A DNA stretch of 64,000 nucleotides from Pseudoxanthomonas sp. PXM02 (GTDB taxonomy: Bacteria; Pseudomonadota; Gammaproteobacteria; Xanthomonadales; Xanthomonadaceae): NCBI RefSeq assembly GCF_014851805.1, contig NZ_JACVAK010000003.1:395501-459500 (forward strand), written 5' to 3'. The notes beneath the pieces are model-generated. The model worked only from the letters and a program-made list of their open reading frames with translations, was not told the origin of the DNA and did no database searches. Positions within the stretch are counted from its first letter, which is position 1. Every line of letters starts with the position of its first letter. The translations under genes were made by a program, and so were the position numbers. Below are positions 21,105 to 29,179 of the stretch, piece after piece.

Positions 21105-21145
21105 CTTTGGAACCTCGGGTTGGATTAAGGGTTGTGCCCATACAC

Positions 21146-21161
21146 AGCAATCGCCGTGCCA
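21146..21161 (-). promoter_or_regulatory. Sigma-54 promoter of glnA
   Basis: On the minus strand TGGCACG-GCGA-TTGCT matches the RpoN consensus TGGCACG-N4-TTGCW perfectly, with GG and GC correctly spaced. Predicted transcription start is about 21136, giving a leader of roughly 32 bases before the glnA ATG. Confidence 0.88.
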
Positions 21162-21223
21162 ACCTTGATTCACATCCAACCTGTTGATTTTCAACAAGAG
21201 CACTGACGTCGTCTTCACGCGAT

Positions 21224-21271
21224 ATCACCGTTTTGGTGCATTCAGGAAACAGGAACGCCCAAAACGGTGCG
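21224..21271. promoter_or_regulatory. Two NtrC enhancer sites upstream of glnA
   Basis: 21224-21240 (ATCACCGTTTTGGTGCA) keeps both half-sites of the NtrC consensus. 21255-21271 (ACGCCCAAAACGGTGCG) keeps one good half-site. Centres are about 31 bases apart (three helical turns) and roughly 96 and 127 bases upstream of the predicted start, like the paired sites of enterobacterial glnAp2. The second site is weak. Confidence 0.6.
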
Positions 21272-21320
21272 CGGCGCTTTCCACTATTCTGTGCCGCCCC
21301 CCTCGTTTTTCGCCGACCTG

Positions 21321-22115
21321 ATGACCGATCTGCTCGCCGCCCTGCTGCTCGGCATCCTGGAAGGCCTGACCGAGTTCCTGCCGGTCTCCAGTACGGGCCA
21401 CCTGCTGATCGCGCAGTACTGGCTGGGCGAGCGCTCGGATTTCTTCAACATCGTCATCCAGGCCGGCGCCATCCTGGCCACCACGCTGGTCCTGCGCCGG
21501 CGCATCTGGGAACTGGCCACCGGCTGGGGCAACCCGGCCACCCGCGACTACGCGCTGAAGCTGGCGGCCGCATTCCTGGTCACCGCCTTGGTGGGCCTGC
21601 CGGTGCGCCTGGCAGGCTGGGAGCTCCCCGAGACCGTTACGCCTATCGCGTGGGCGTTGATCATCGGTGGCGTGTGGATGATCGTGGCCGAGCACCTGGC
21701 CGAGAAGCGCGGCGACGTCGCCACGATCACCTGGAAAGTGGCGATCCTCGTCGGCCTGGCGCAGGTGGTGGCGGGCGTATTCCCCGGAACGTCGCGCTCG
21801 GCGGCGGCGATCTTCATGGCGATGCTGGCCGGCACCAGCCGGCGCTCCTCCGCGGCGGAGTTCGTATTCCTGCTCGGCATTCCCACCATGTTCGCGGCCA
21901 GCGGCTATGCCTTCATGGAACTGGTGAAGGACGACGCGCTGGGCAGCGAGAACTGGGGCGAAGTCGCGCTGGCGTTCGCCGCCGCCACGGCCACCGGCTT
22001 CGTGGTGGTGAAGTGGCTGCTCGGCTTCATCAAGGCGCATCGCTTCACCGGCTTCGCCATCTACCGCATCGTGCTGGGCGCCTTGCTGTTGTTGCTGATG
22101 CCGGCGGGCGCCTGA
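21321..22115 (+). CDS. uppP: Undecaprenyl-diphosphate phosphatase
   Basis: 264 residues, polytopic inner-membrane protein. It dephosphorylates undecaprenyl pyrophosphate so the lipid carrier for peptidoglycan and O-antigen can be reused, and is linked to bacitracin resistance. Signatures: ILEGLTEFLPVSSTGHL near the N-terminus and PGTSRSAAAIFMAMLAG in the second repeat. ATG 21321 is chosen as the start of the conserved N-terminus; the frame extends upstream to 21267 into the glnA regulatory sites. Divergent from glnA, with 216 bases shared. Confidence 0.95.
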   Translation: MTDLLAALLLGILEGLTEFLPVSSTGHLLIAQYWLGERSDFFNIVIQAGAILATTLVLRRRIWELATGWGNPATRDYALKLAAAFLVTALVGLPVRLAGWELPETVTPIAWALIIGGVWMIVAEHLAEKRGDVATITWKVAILVGLAQVVAGVFPGTSRSAAAIFMAMLAGTSRRSSAAEFVFLLGIPTMFAASGYAFMELVKDDALGSENWGEVALAFAAATATGFVVVKWLLGFIKAHRFTGFAIYRIVLGALLLLLMPAGA

Positions 22116-22191
22116 CGCGGTATCCACGCACGCCTTCACCCCGTTCCAACCCCTCGCGCGTTTGCATAGGCCACCCTTCGAGGATGCCGCC

Positions 22192-23013
22192 ATGAAACGA
22201 CTGCTGTTGATCGCCCTGCCGCTGGCCCTGGCCGCCTGCACGAAGCCCGCCGAACCCACGCCCCCGCCTGCCGATGCAACGCCCGCCACATCGACGCCCG
22301 CGGTCGCTGCCAGCACGGCGGACGCGACGCTGCTGCCGAAGTACCACTGGAGACTGACCGATGCGACCGACGCCAAGGGCCAGCGCATCGCGGCGCTGTT
22401 CGCACGCGCCGATCAACCGGTGCAACTGGACTTCCGCGACGGTCGTCTGGGCGTATCCAACACCTGCAACCGCATGGGCGGCACGTACACCGTCACCGAC
22501 GGCTCGCTGACTGCGGGCAGCCTGGTCGCCACCCAGATGGCCTGCGCGGACAGCGCCGTCATGGCGCTGGACCAGGAAGTCGGCAAGCGCCTGGAAGGCA
22601 CACTGAAACTGGCGACCACGGCAGGTGAAACACCCGCGCTGACGCTGACCACCGCTACCGGCGATGTGCTGGCCTTCACCGGCGAGCCGACGGCCGAAAC
22701 CCGTTACGGCGGTCCCGGCGAACGCGTGTTCCTGGAAGTCGCGTCCGAGACCAAGCCCTGCAGCCATCCGCTGATCCCCGACATGCAATGCCTCCAGGTG
22801 CGCGAGATCACCTACGACGACAAGGGACTGAAGACCGGCACGCCGGGCGAGTTCCAGCATTTCTACGACGGCATCGAGGGCTATACGCACGAGCCGGGCA
22901 TCCGCAACGTGCTGCGCGTGGATCGCTACACGGTGAAGAATCCGCCGGCCGACGCGTCGTCGAAGGCCTACGTGCTGGACATGGTGGTGGAGTCAGAGAA
23001 CACCGCCCGCTGA
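22192..23013 (+). CDS. META-domain and DUF4377-domain lipoprotein
   Basis: 273 residues with a lipobox (LALAACT) and a Pro/Ala/Thr linker. The first domain (about 45-160; YHWRLTDATDAKGQRI, LGVSNTCNRMGGTY, ATQMACADSAVMALDQEV) is a META/HslJ domain. The second (about 185-273; VASETKPCSHPLIPDMQCLQVREITYDD) resembles DUF4377. Both occur in envelope stress or metal-related lipoproteins, but function is unproven. ATG 22192 starts the signal sequence; an upstream in-frame ATG at 22162 is unlikely. Confidence 0.85.
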   Translation: MKRLLLIALPLALAACTKPAEPTPPPADATPATSTPAVAASTADATLLPKYHWRLTDATDAKGQRIAALFARADQPVQLDFRDGRLGVSNTCNRMGGTYTVTDGSLTAGSLVATQMACADSAVMALDQEVGKRLEGTLKLATTAGETPALTLTTATGDVLAFTGEPTAETRYGGPGERVFLEVASETKPCSHPLIPDMQCLQVREITYDDKGLKTGTPGEFQHFYDGIEGYTHEPGIRNVLRVDRYTVKNPPADASSKAYVLDMVVESENTAR

Positions 23014-23046
23014 TCGGTTCGCGCTATGGGCGCTGACGCCAGCAGG

Positions 23047-23916
23047 TCAATACTTGCTGGCGGGCTGCATCGCTTCGAGCATTGCCTCGCAGCGCTCCGA
23101 CTCCTGCATACCGGCAAGCATGCCCAATCGGTCGACCAACGAAACGTAGTAGAAGCCATCGCGCATTTCGCGCTCGGCATCGCTCGCTTCGGGAGGTTCC
23201 GCCAGCGTGCGCTCCAGCTCAGCCAGCGCGTCGGCCAGCCGATCCCGGTCGGCCGCGAACAGCGCGGGCACGTCTTCAGGCCGCCGCAATCCAAGCGTGG
23301 CGATCATCCCGTCGAGCGCTCGGGAGAGCCGGTTGTCGTTCGCAAGATCGTAGTATTGGCGCTCCACCACGTAAGCGTCGAACTCCCGCTTGCAGGCAGC
23401 CGCTCCCGCGACCTCGTTGCGAGCATCGAATGCGTGGGACAGCTCATGGACCATGAACACTCCCGCCCAGCGCGGCGTGAACCTGTCCGGCCGGATGCGG
23501 ATGGCATTGATGCCATCCAGGTCCGTGGATGAAAGTGTCGCCGAAGGGACGTCCAGCAGCGGATGCCCCGTTTCGATGACAAAGCCCCACACACCGTCGC
23601 GTTTTCCGGGATAGAGGGCGAACAGACTGCCATCCGCCGCCAACCAGCCCCACGACAGCGCGGGGACGATGTCTGCTCGGATACGCTGCAATCGCGCCGG
23701 CACGGCCTCATTGCGTGCCAGTGCCGCGTCGATCGCCTGCACAACGGAAGCGATGCCCTCCCGGTGCAGCTCGACCACTTGCCGTGTTCCTGCATCCGGC
23801 GCGCGCGCTTCATCGGCGTTCGCAGGCATCGCCGCGATCAGGCCCAGCAGTGCGATGAAAGCACAGATCCTCGCGACCAGGGTCGGTCCCGCCATCGCCG
23901 TGGACAGCGCAGCCAT
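23047..23916 (-). CDS. Exported protein with an HELSH zincin-like motif
   Basis: 289 residues. A hydrophobic N-terminus (ARICAFIALLGLIAAMPANA) predicts export. The central VHELSHAFDARNEVAG holds HExxH, the zinc-binding motif of gluzincin/metzincin peptidases, followed by CKREFDAYVVERQYYD, where the Glu could be the third ligand. I recognise no named family. It may be a small metallopeptidase or an immunity-type protein with a decayed site. The start lies eight bases after the stop of the PEBP gene, so the two are probably co-transcribed. Confidence 0.7.
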   Translation of the reverse strand: MAALSTAMAGPTLVARICAFIALLGLIAAMPANADEARAPDAGTRQVVELHREGIASVVQAIDAALARNEAVPARLQRIRADIVPALSWGWLAADGSLFALYPGKRDGVWGFVIETGHPLLDVPSATLSSTDLDGINAIRIRPDRFTPRWAGVFMVHELSHAFDARNEVAGAAACKREFDAYVVERQYYDLANDNRLSRALDGMIATLGLRRPEDVPALFAADRDRLADALAELERTLAEPPEASDAEREMRDGFYYVSLVDRLGMLAGMQESERCEAMLEAMQPASKY

Positions 23917-23924
23917 CGCTGGGC

Positions 23925-24542
23925 TCAGCCGCCCGCCACGCCTGCATTCAACGTGTACGTGCCGTACACCAGCGCCTCACCCAGCACATGCCCCTGCATC
24001 GCACGTTCGACGTCACCCGCAGTGAAGCGCGAAGGAAGGTCGAGTGTGGCGACATCCAGTGCGAACAGGCGGAAGAAGTACCGATGCGTGCGCAGGTCGT
24101 TGAACGGCGGATACGGACCGTCGTAGCCGTAGTAGTCGCCGCCCATCTGCGCGTCACCAGCGAACCAGCCGGTGTAGTCGTTCAGTCCCTGGCGCGCACC
24201 CGCCGGTCCCGCAGGCTGTTGCTTGCCCTTCGCGGTGACGCCATCGCTGCAACTGCCGGCGGCGATCGTCCGCACGTCCGGCGCGATGTCGACCATCGCC
24301 CAGTGGATGAAGTGCGCGCGCGGCTGCTCGACCGGGATCTGCACATCGTCACGGCCGACCGTTTCAGGCACGGTTGGCGCATCAGGATCGATGCACAGCA
24401 GGGCGAAGGACTTCGTCCCTGTAGGGACGTCGTCCCACGCGAGGTGAGGATTACGGTTGGCGGCGAATCCGTCGGGCTGCCCCATCGCGAACTCGGCCGG
24501 GATGGGTGCCATGTGCTCGAAACTGTCGGTCCACAGACGCAT
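23925..24542 (-). CDS. PEBP-family protein (YbhB/YbcL type)
   Basis: 205 residues, no signal peptide. Conserved phosphatidylethanolamine-binding fold: NRNPHLAWDDVPTGTKSFALLCIDPDAP, the ligand-site region HFIHWAMVDIAPD, YYGYDGPYPP and HRYFFRLFALDV. Bacterial members bind anionic ligands; their biological role is mostly unknown. It is longer than E. coli YbhB because of an insertion between DAPTVPETVGRDDVQIPVEQ and the HFIHW strand. It sits between a TPR-sulfotransferase-like gene (26 bases upstream) and the HELSH protein. Confidence 0.9.
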   Translation of the reverse strand: MRLWTDSFEHMAPIPAEFAMGQPDGFAANRNPHLAWDDVPTGTKSFALLCIDPDAPTVPETVGRDDVQIPVEQPRAHFIHWAMVDIAPDVRTIAAGSCSDGVTAKGKQQPAGPAGARQGLNDYTGWFAGDAQMGGDYYGYDGPYPPFNDLRTHRYFFRLFALDVATLDLPSRFTAGDVERAMQGHVLGEALVYGTYTLNAGVAGG

Positions 24543-24568
24543 GCGTCGCTCCTGCCAGAAAAAGGGAA

Positions 24569-26638
24569 TCAGGCTTCCGGATAACCCAGGCGCACTGCCA
24601 CCGGCGTCAGCGCGGCGAACGGACCCGCCAGTGCCTGTGCATAGTGGCGCCAGTGGCCGGCAGGGAAACGTCGCGCGCCGGACGAGGGCGGCTCGGTCAA
24701 TTGCACACCGAGTGCACGGCTCAAGGCTTGCGCGACGGCGGGGGCATCGTCCTTGATGTCGTCCATGGCGATCAGGCGACTGGGGAACAGATCCTGCTCA
24801 TGCAGGTCGGCGACCTGCGCGAACAGGCTGGCGAGCCATTCGGCACTGCTGTCCAGGTTGTCCAGCGCCAGCGGCACCGGTGCACCGAACGCCAGCCAGT
24901 CCAGGAAGGCATCGCGCGGGTCACGCACGGCGATGATCAGCAATGCCTCCGGCAGATGGGGGCGCAGCGCGAGCAGCAGCGCGTTGTCCCACCACGGCAA
25001 CCAGTCGACGATGCCACCGTCCTCGGAGCGGTTGGCCAGCGTCTTGCGCCACTCCGCGATGCATGCCTCGCCCGACAACTCGCCCGACACCAGACGCGCA
25101 GGCGTGTGGTAGTTCTGCATGGGATCGGGCGGCGGGTTGGGCATCAGGCGATCTCCGCGCAGGCGGTTGCTGATCGCGCCCAGGACGCCGGCGATCGATT
25201 CGACGACCGTGCCCGGTGCACCCCACAGGAAGATCGGATACGCCTTGCCCGCAGACGCCATCGGAATCGGCGCGAGTTCCGGCCACGGCCCCTTCGCACC
25301 ACTCGGCGTCCACAACGGCAGCCGGCTGGGCGCCAGTTCGTGGGCCAGTTCCGCCCAGGTGTTCGCTGCATCGGCGTGGCGGCCGGCACGATCGCGGACG
25401 AACGCCTGCCAGCTGCGCAGGCCGCGCTTGTGATGGGGTTCGGTCGCCTTGTTCGCCAGCTCGCCGACATGCGCAATCGCCGCCGTCGGATCGCGGCGCA
25501 GCAGACCTTCCACCAGTCGCTGTTCGCCGCTGGCGCGGCCGGGCTCCAGCTCGACGATACGACGTGCCACGGCTTCCGCCGCATCGTCGTCACCGGCGGC
25601 ATCCAGCACCGACATCTGCGCTTCCAGCGCCGGGACATGCTTGGGCATGGCTGCCACCCAACGCTCCACCACCGCGCGCGCTTCCGGACTGCCCACGGCT
25701 TCGAACAGCAGGCGCGCCAGCCACAGATCGTGTGCGTCCGACGTGGTGGCCAGAGCGGCATCCAGCGTATTGCGGGCGTCTTCCTGCGCACCCAGACGGC
25801 GCCATGCTTCAATGATCGCCAGCACGGTTTCACGGTCGCGCGGCTGCGCGGCAAGTGCGATACGCAGCGCCGCCAGCGCCTCGTCGTTTTGGCCAGCCGC
25901 CAGACGCAGGTGACCGATGTAGCGATGCAGGGCCGGCGCATTGTTCAATGCGACCAACGGCAGCAGTTCGTCAGCCGCGTCGGCGGGACGCCCCTGCCGA
26001 CGGATCAGGTCGGCGATCAGGCTGCGCAGGTTGTCGGAACCGGGCACCTTTTCGATCACGCCGCGGAAGGACTGTTCGGCAAAGGCCCAGTGGCCCAGCG
26101 CCATATGGATGAAGCCCAGCGCGTAACGCAGCTGCACGTCGTCCGGCGCCTGCTGCAGCGCAGCCGATACGATCTTGAGCGCGTCGTCGGGATTGCCGCG
26201 ACGGAGACTGACCATGCCATTGATCGCTGCCAATTGCGGATGGTCAGGCGACACGCGCGTGGCCAAGCGGGCGAGACGCTCGGCTTCGTCCAGATCGCCC
26301 CGCCCCAGAGCCAGCTGACCCTGGATCAGGTAGGCGGTGAACTGGTTGGGATCGAGGCCCGTCGCCTGGTCCAGCGCTGCCTGCGCGTCCTCGTTGCGGC
26401 GGCTGCCCACCAGTACGCCCGCGCGGGCCAAGTGAAGGTCGGCGTTTTCAGGCGCCAGTGTGATGGCGCGATCGATGCTGGCCAGCGCAGCGTCGGGCTG
26501 GCCGTTCTGCAGCTGGGCGGCGGACAGCCAGCGCAGTGCCTGCGGGTCGTCGGGACGCTCGGCCACCAGGGCCTCGGCAGCAGTCAGGGCTTCGCCCAGG
26601 GCGCCACGGCGCAGGGCATCGAGGATGGGGTCATACAT
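24569..26638 (-). CDS. TPR protein fused to a sulfotransferase-like domain
   Basis: 689 residues. The first ~430 residues are tandem TPR repeats with the usual W-LG-Y-A-P spacing (ALRWLSAAQLQNGQPDAALASIDRAITLAPEN and so on). The last ~230 resemble a sulfotransferase: PIFLWGAPGTVVESIAGVLG in place of the PAPS 5'-phosphosulfate loop, RDPRDAFLDWLAFG like the 3'-phosphate motif, and GHWRHYAQAL near the end, as in TPR-sulfotransferases. The loop lacks the usual Arg/Lys-Ser-Gly-Thr/Ser, so catalysis is doubtful. Substrate unknown. Confidence 0.8.
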   Translation of the reverse strand: MYDPILDALRRGALGEALTAAEALVAERPDDPQALRWLSAAQLQNGQPDAALASIDRAITLAPENADLHLARAGVLVGSRRNEDAQAALDQATGLDPNQFTAYLIQGQLALGRGDLDEAERLARLATRVSPDHPQLAAINGMVSLRRGNPDDALKIVSAALQQAPDDVQLRYALGFIHMALGHWAFAEQSFRGVIEKVPGSDNLRSLIADLIRRQGRPADAADELLPLVALNNAPALHRYIGHLRLAAGQNDEALAALRIALAAQPRDRETVLAIIEAWRRLGAQEDARNTLDAALATTSDAHDLWLARLLFEAVGSPEARAVVERWVAAMPKHVPALEAQMSVLDAAGDDDAAEAVARRIVELEPGRASGEQRLVEGLLRRDPTAAIAHVGELANKATEPHHKRGLRSWQAFVRDRAGRHADAANTWAELAHELAPSRLPLWTPSGAKGPWPELAPIPMASAGKAYPIFLWGAPGTVVESIAGVLGAISNRLRGDRLMPNPPPDPMQNYHTPARLVSGELSGEACIAEWRKTLANRSEDGGIVDWLPWWDNALLLALRPHLPEALLIIAVRDPRDAFLDWLAFGAPVPLALDNLDSSAEWLASLFAQVADLHEQDLFPSRLIAMDDIKDDAPAVAQALSRALGVQLTEPPSSGARRFPAGHWRHYAQALAGPFAALTPVAVRLGYPEA

Positions 26639-26687
26639 GGGGCTACCAGCGTTTGGTCAAACGCCGATTGTACCGGGGCTTCCCGGC

Positions 26688-27680
26688 TCAGGCGGCGCTG
26701 CCGGCCAGCCGTTCGGCCACCCAGCGCTCGGCGTAGCCTTCGCCGGTGACGTTCTCGATGAAAGCGCAGTGGCCACCCCACGGCGCGATCTCCAGCGTGG
26801 CCTGTGCCGGCAGCGCCCAGTCGCGGAACGTGTCGAACGGGATCACCGGGTCGTCTTCGGCCATCAGGATGTGCGCCGGCACGCTGAGCCCGGCCAACCG
26901 CTCGCCGGCAATGGCGTAGCCGTCGAAATAGGCGTCCAGCGTGCCGAAGCCGGTGTGCCGCTGCACCAGCCAGTCGGTCAGCGCGCGGATGTCGAGCGCC
27001 AGCACGGTATCGTCGAAATCGTGCCGCTGCGGGAACAGGCTGCGCTTGCGCTCCAGCGAGCGACGCCACTTGCGTGCGAAGTACCAGTCGTACAGCGGCA
27101 ACCCGTTCTCGATGCTGTCCATCGTCGTGGCCGGGTCCAGCAGCGGGCAGACCGCCGCCACGTGCGCCAGCGCCAGCCCGGCCTGCGGCGCACGCAGCGC
27201 CAGCCGCAGCGCGAAGTTGCCTCCCAGCGAATAGCCCGCCACCCGCATCGGCACATCGCCGGCGAAGCGGCGCGACACGTCCAGCGCCGCGTGCACCACC
27301 TCGTCCAGCCGGTTGGAGTGGAACAGGTCTTCGTTGAGGTGGTGGGTGTCGCCGTGGTCGCGGAAGTTCAGCCGGAACACGTCGAAGCCGCGCGCCAGCA
27401 GCTCCGCGGCGGTCAGCCGCATGTAGCTGGAATCGGCACTGCCTTCCCATCCGTGCAGCAGCAGCACCAGGCCGCGCGACATACGCCCGGCCACCTGGCT
27501 GTGGAAGCCCTGCAGGCGCACGCCGTCGCCGCCATCCACGATGTGCTCCAGAGTCACCGCACCACTGCCAGCCAATGCGCGCAGGCCCCGCCGACGGCGC
27601 AGCCCGCTGGAACCCAGCACCGATTGCAGGTGCGGATTGCGCAGCCAGCGCGGCGGTCGGAAATCGGCGGCAGTGATCAT
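26688..27680 (-). CDS. YheT-family alpha/beta hydrolase
   Basis: 330 residues. The N-terminus FRPPRWLRNPHLQSVLGS is a hallmark of YheT-type hydrolases. The nucleophile elbow is GYSLGGNFAL (Ser), the oxyanion region LLLHGWEGSADSSY, and the late acid/His pair lie in MAEDDPVIP and GGHCAFI. These are cytosolic esterase-like enzymes of unknown substrate. It is co-directional with the acyltransferase (89 bases downstream of it). Confidence 0.9.
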   Translation of the reverse strand: MITAADFRPPRWLRNPHLQSVLGSSGLRRRRGLRALAGSGAVTLEHIVDGGDGVRLQGFHSQVAGRMSRGLVLLLHGWEGSADSSYMRLTAAELLARGFDVFRLNFRDHGDTHHLNEDLFHSNRLDEVVHAALDVSRRFAGDVPMRVAGYSLGGNFALRLALRAPQAGLALAHVAAVCPLLDPATTMDSIENGLPLYDWYFARKWRRSLERKRSLFPQRHDFDDTVLALDIRALTDWLVQRHTGFGTLDAYFDGYAIAGERLAGLSVPAHILMAEDDPVIPFDTFRDWALPAQATLEIAPWGGHCAFIENVTGEGYAERWVAERLAGSAA

Positions 27681-27768
27681 GGCGTCATCGCGGCAGCGTC
27701 GGGACGAGGGTGGCAGCGTTCGACCGAGTATTCCCTCGAATACGTCGCATAGCCGTCAAGCCGGCCGC

Positions 27769-28566
27769 TCAGGCCTCGGCCATCGCCTGCACGATGCGCT
27801 CGCGCGACAGGTCGGCGATGCGGCGGCGACCCTCGACGTCGGCAACGCGGATCGGTTCAAGGAAGCAGATGTCCGCCGTGCGCGCCGGTTCGCCCAGCAG
27901 GCGCATGAAATTGGCGAAGAAGCTCTCCTTCGGCCCGAACGCCACCACCGGCTGCGCACTCCCTCGCGCGCCATAGCGCAGCGCCACCGGCTGCACCGGC
28001 ACGCCGGCTTCGACCGCGGCCAGGAAGATGCGCGCATGGAACGGGCCCACCGCATGACCGTCGCGGGTACGGCCCTCGGGGAACACACCGACCGGGCGGC
28101 CCTCGCGCAGGCGCTGCATCATCGCCTGCAGCACGCCGCCCAGCGATTCCTGGCTGCCGCGCTGGTGGAAGATGGTCTGCCCCTGCGCCGCCAGCCAGCC
28201 GACCACCGGCCAGCCGCGGATCTCCTGCTTGGCCACGAAACCCATCATGCGCTGGCTGTGCAGCGCCTCGATGTCGATCCAGCTGACGTGGTTGGCCACG
28301 AACATCGTCGGGCCCGGCAACGGCGTGCCGACCCGGCGCAGGCGGAAGCCGAAGATGCGCATCAGCCCACCGGACCAGTGCCGCACCGCCACGTCGCCCA
28401 CGCTTTCGTCGCCCACGCGGATCCACACCAGCACCGGCGACAGGCACAGCAGGGTGATCGGCAGGAAGACCAGCAGGTGGATGAGCAACAACGGCACGCG
28501 GTACGCATAGCGGAATGCCCGCGCCACGCCGCTGCCGCCAGCAACATGAACAGGGGGCGGCGTCAT
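27769..28566 (-). CDS. 1-acyl-sn-glycerol-3-phosphate acyltransferase family protein (PlsC-like)
   Basis: About 265 residues from ATG 28566 (the frame also opens at 28614). One N-terminal membrane helix (VPLLLIHLLVFLPITLLCLSPVLVW) precedes the acyltransferase core with NHVSWID (HX4D active site), the substrate-binding FPEGRTRDG, and VPVQPVALRYG. The reaction is acyl transfer to lysophosphatidic acid or a related lysolipid at the inner membrane. It is one of several paralogues expected in the family; which one cannot be told. Confidence 0.88.
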   Translation of the reverse strand: MTPPPVHVAGGSGVARAFRYAYRVPLLLIHLLVFLPITLLCLSPVLVWIRVGDESVGDVAVRHWSGGLMRIFGFRLRRVGTPLPGPTMFVANHVSWIDIEALHSQRMMGFVAKQEIRGWPVVGWLAAQGQTIFHQRGSQESLGGVLQAMMQRLREGRPVGVFPEGRTRDGHAVGPFHARIFLAAVEAGVPVQPVALRYGARGSAQPVVAFGPKESFFANFMRLLGEPARTADICFLEPIRVADVEGRRRIADLSRERIVQAMAEA

Positions 28567-28660
28567 GCCGTCACGATAGCAGGAGTCGGGCGGCGGGAGT
28601 GAGGGACGGATCATATGCAGCGTGCCACGAGCGCTCCGTTCGCCGAGGCCCGCGTCCTCA

Positions 28661-29089
28661 TCAGCCCTTGGGTACCGGTACCACGGCCAGCGTCAGTCGC
28701 GAGACGCACACCAGCTTGCCGTCATCGTTCTCGATGCGGATCTCCCACAGCTGCGTGCTGCGACCGACATGCAGCGCCCGTGCAGTGCCCGTGACCACGC
28801 CGCTGCGCATCGCACGCACATGGTTGGCGTTGATCTCCAGGCCCACGACCATCTCCTTCGTCGTGTCCACGCACAGGTTGCCGGCCACGCTGCCCAGCGT
28901 CTCCGCCAGCGCCACCGAGGCGCCGCCATGCAGGATCCCGTACGGCTGCACCGTGCGCGCATCCACCGGCATGGTGCCGCGCAGCCAGTCCTCGCCGGCC
29001 TCCGTCATGACGATGCCGAGGTTCGACACCAGCGTGTTGGCGGCGTGGGCGTTGACGGCGGCAAGGTCGACGGGTTTGAGGAAGCTCAT
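28661..29089 (-). CDS. Hotdog-fold thioesterase (YdiI/EntH type)
   Basis: 142 residues. The fold signature YGILHGGASVALAETLGSVAG and EINANHVRAM match PaaI/YdiI thioesterases; the catalytic Glu lies in ALAETLG. Members hydrolyse aryl- or acyl-CoA, for example DHNA-CoA in menaquinone synthesis or mischarged carrier proteins. The substrate here is uncertain. It is divergent from the amidohydrolase with a 90-base gap. Confidence 0.9.
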   Translation of the reverse strand: MSFLKPVDLAAVNAHAANTLVSNLGIVMTEAGEDWLRGTMPVDARTVQPYGILHGGASVALAETLGSVAGNLCVDTTKEMVVGLEINANHVRAMRSGVVTGTARALHVGRSTQLWEIRIENDDGKLVCVSRLTLAVVPVPKG

Positions 29090-29179
29090 GGCGGGGCTCG
29101 ATGCGCGGGACGCCCATCTTACTGGCCTGCACCGGGAACCGGCCGCGTTCTATCCGGCACCGACGACGGGGATCCGGCC

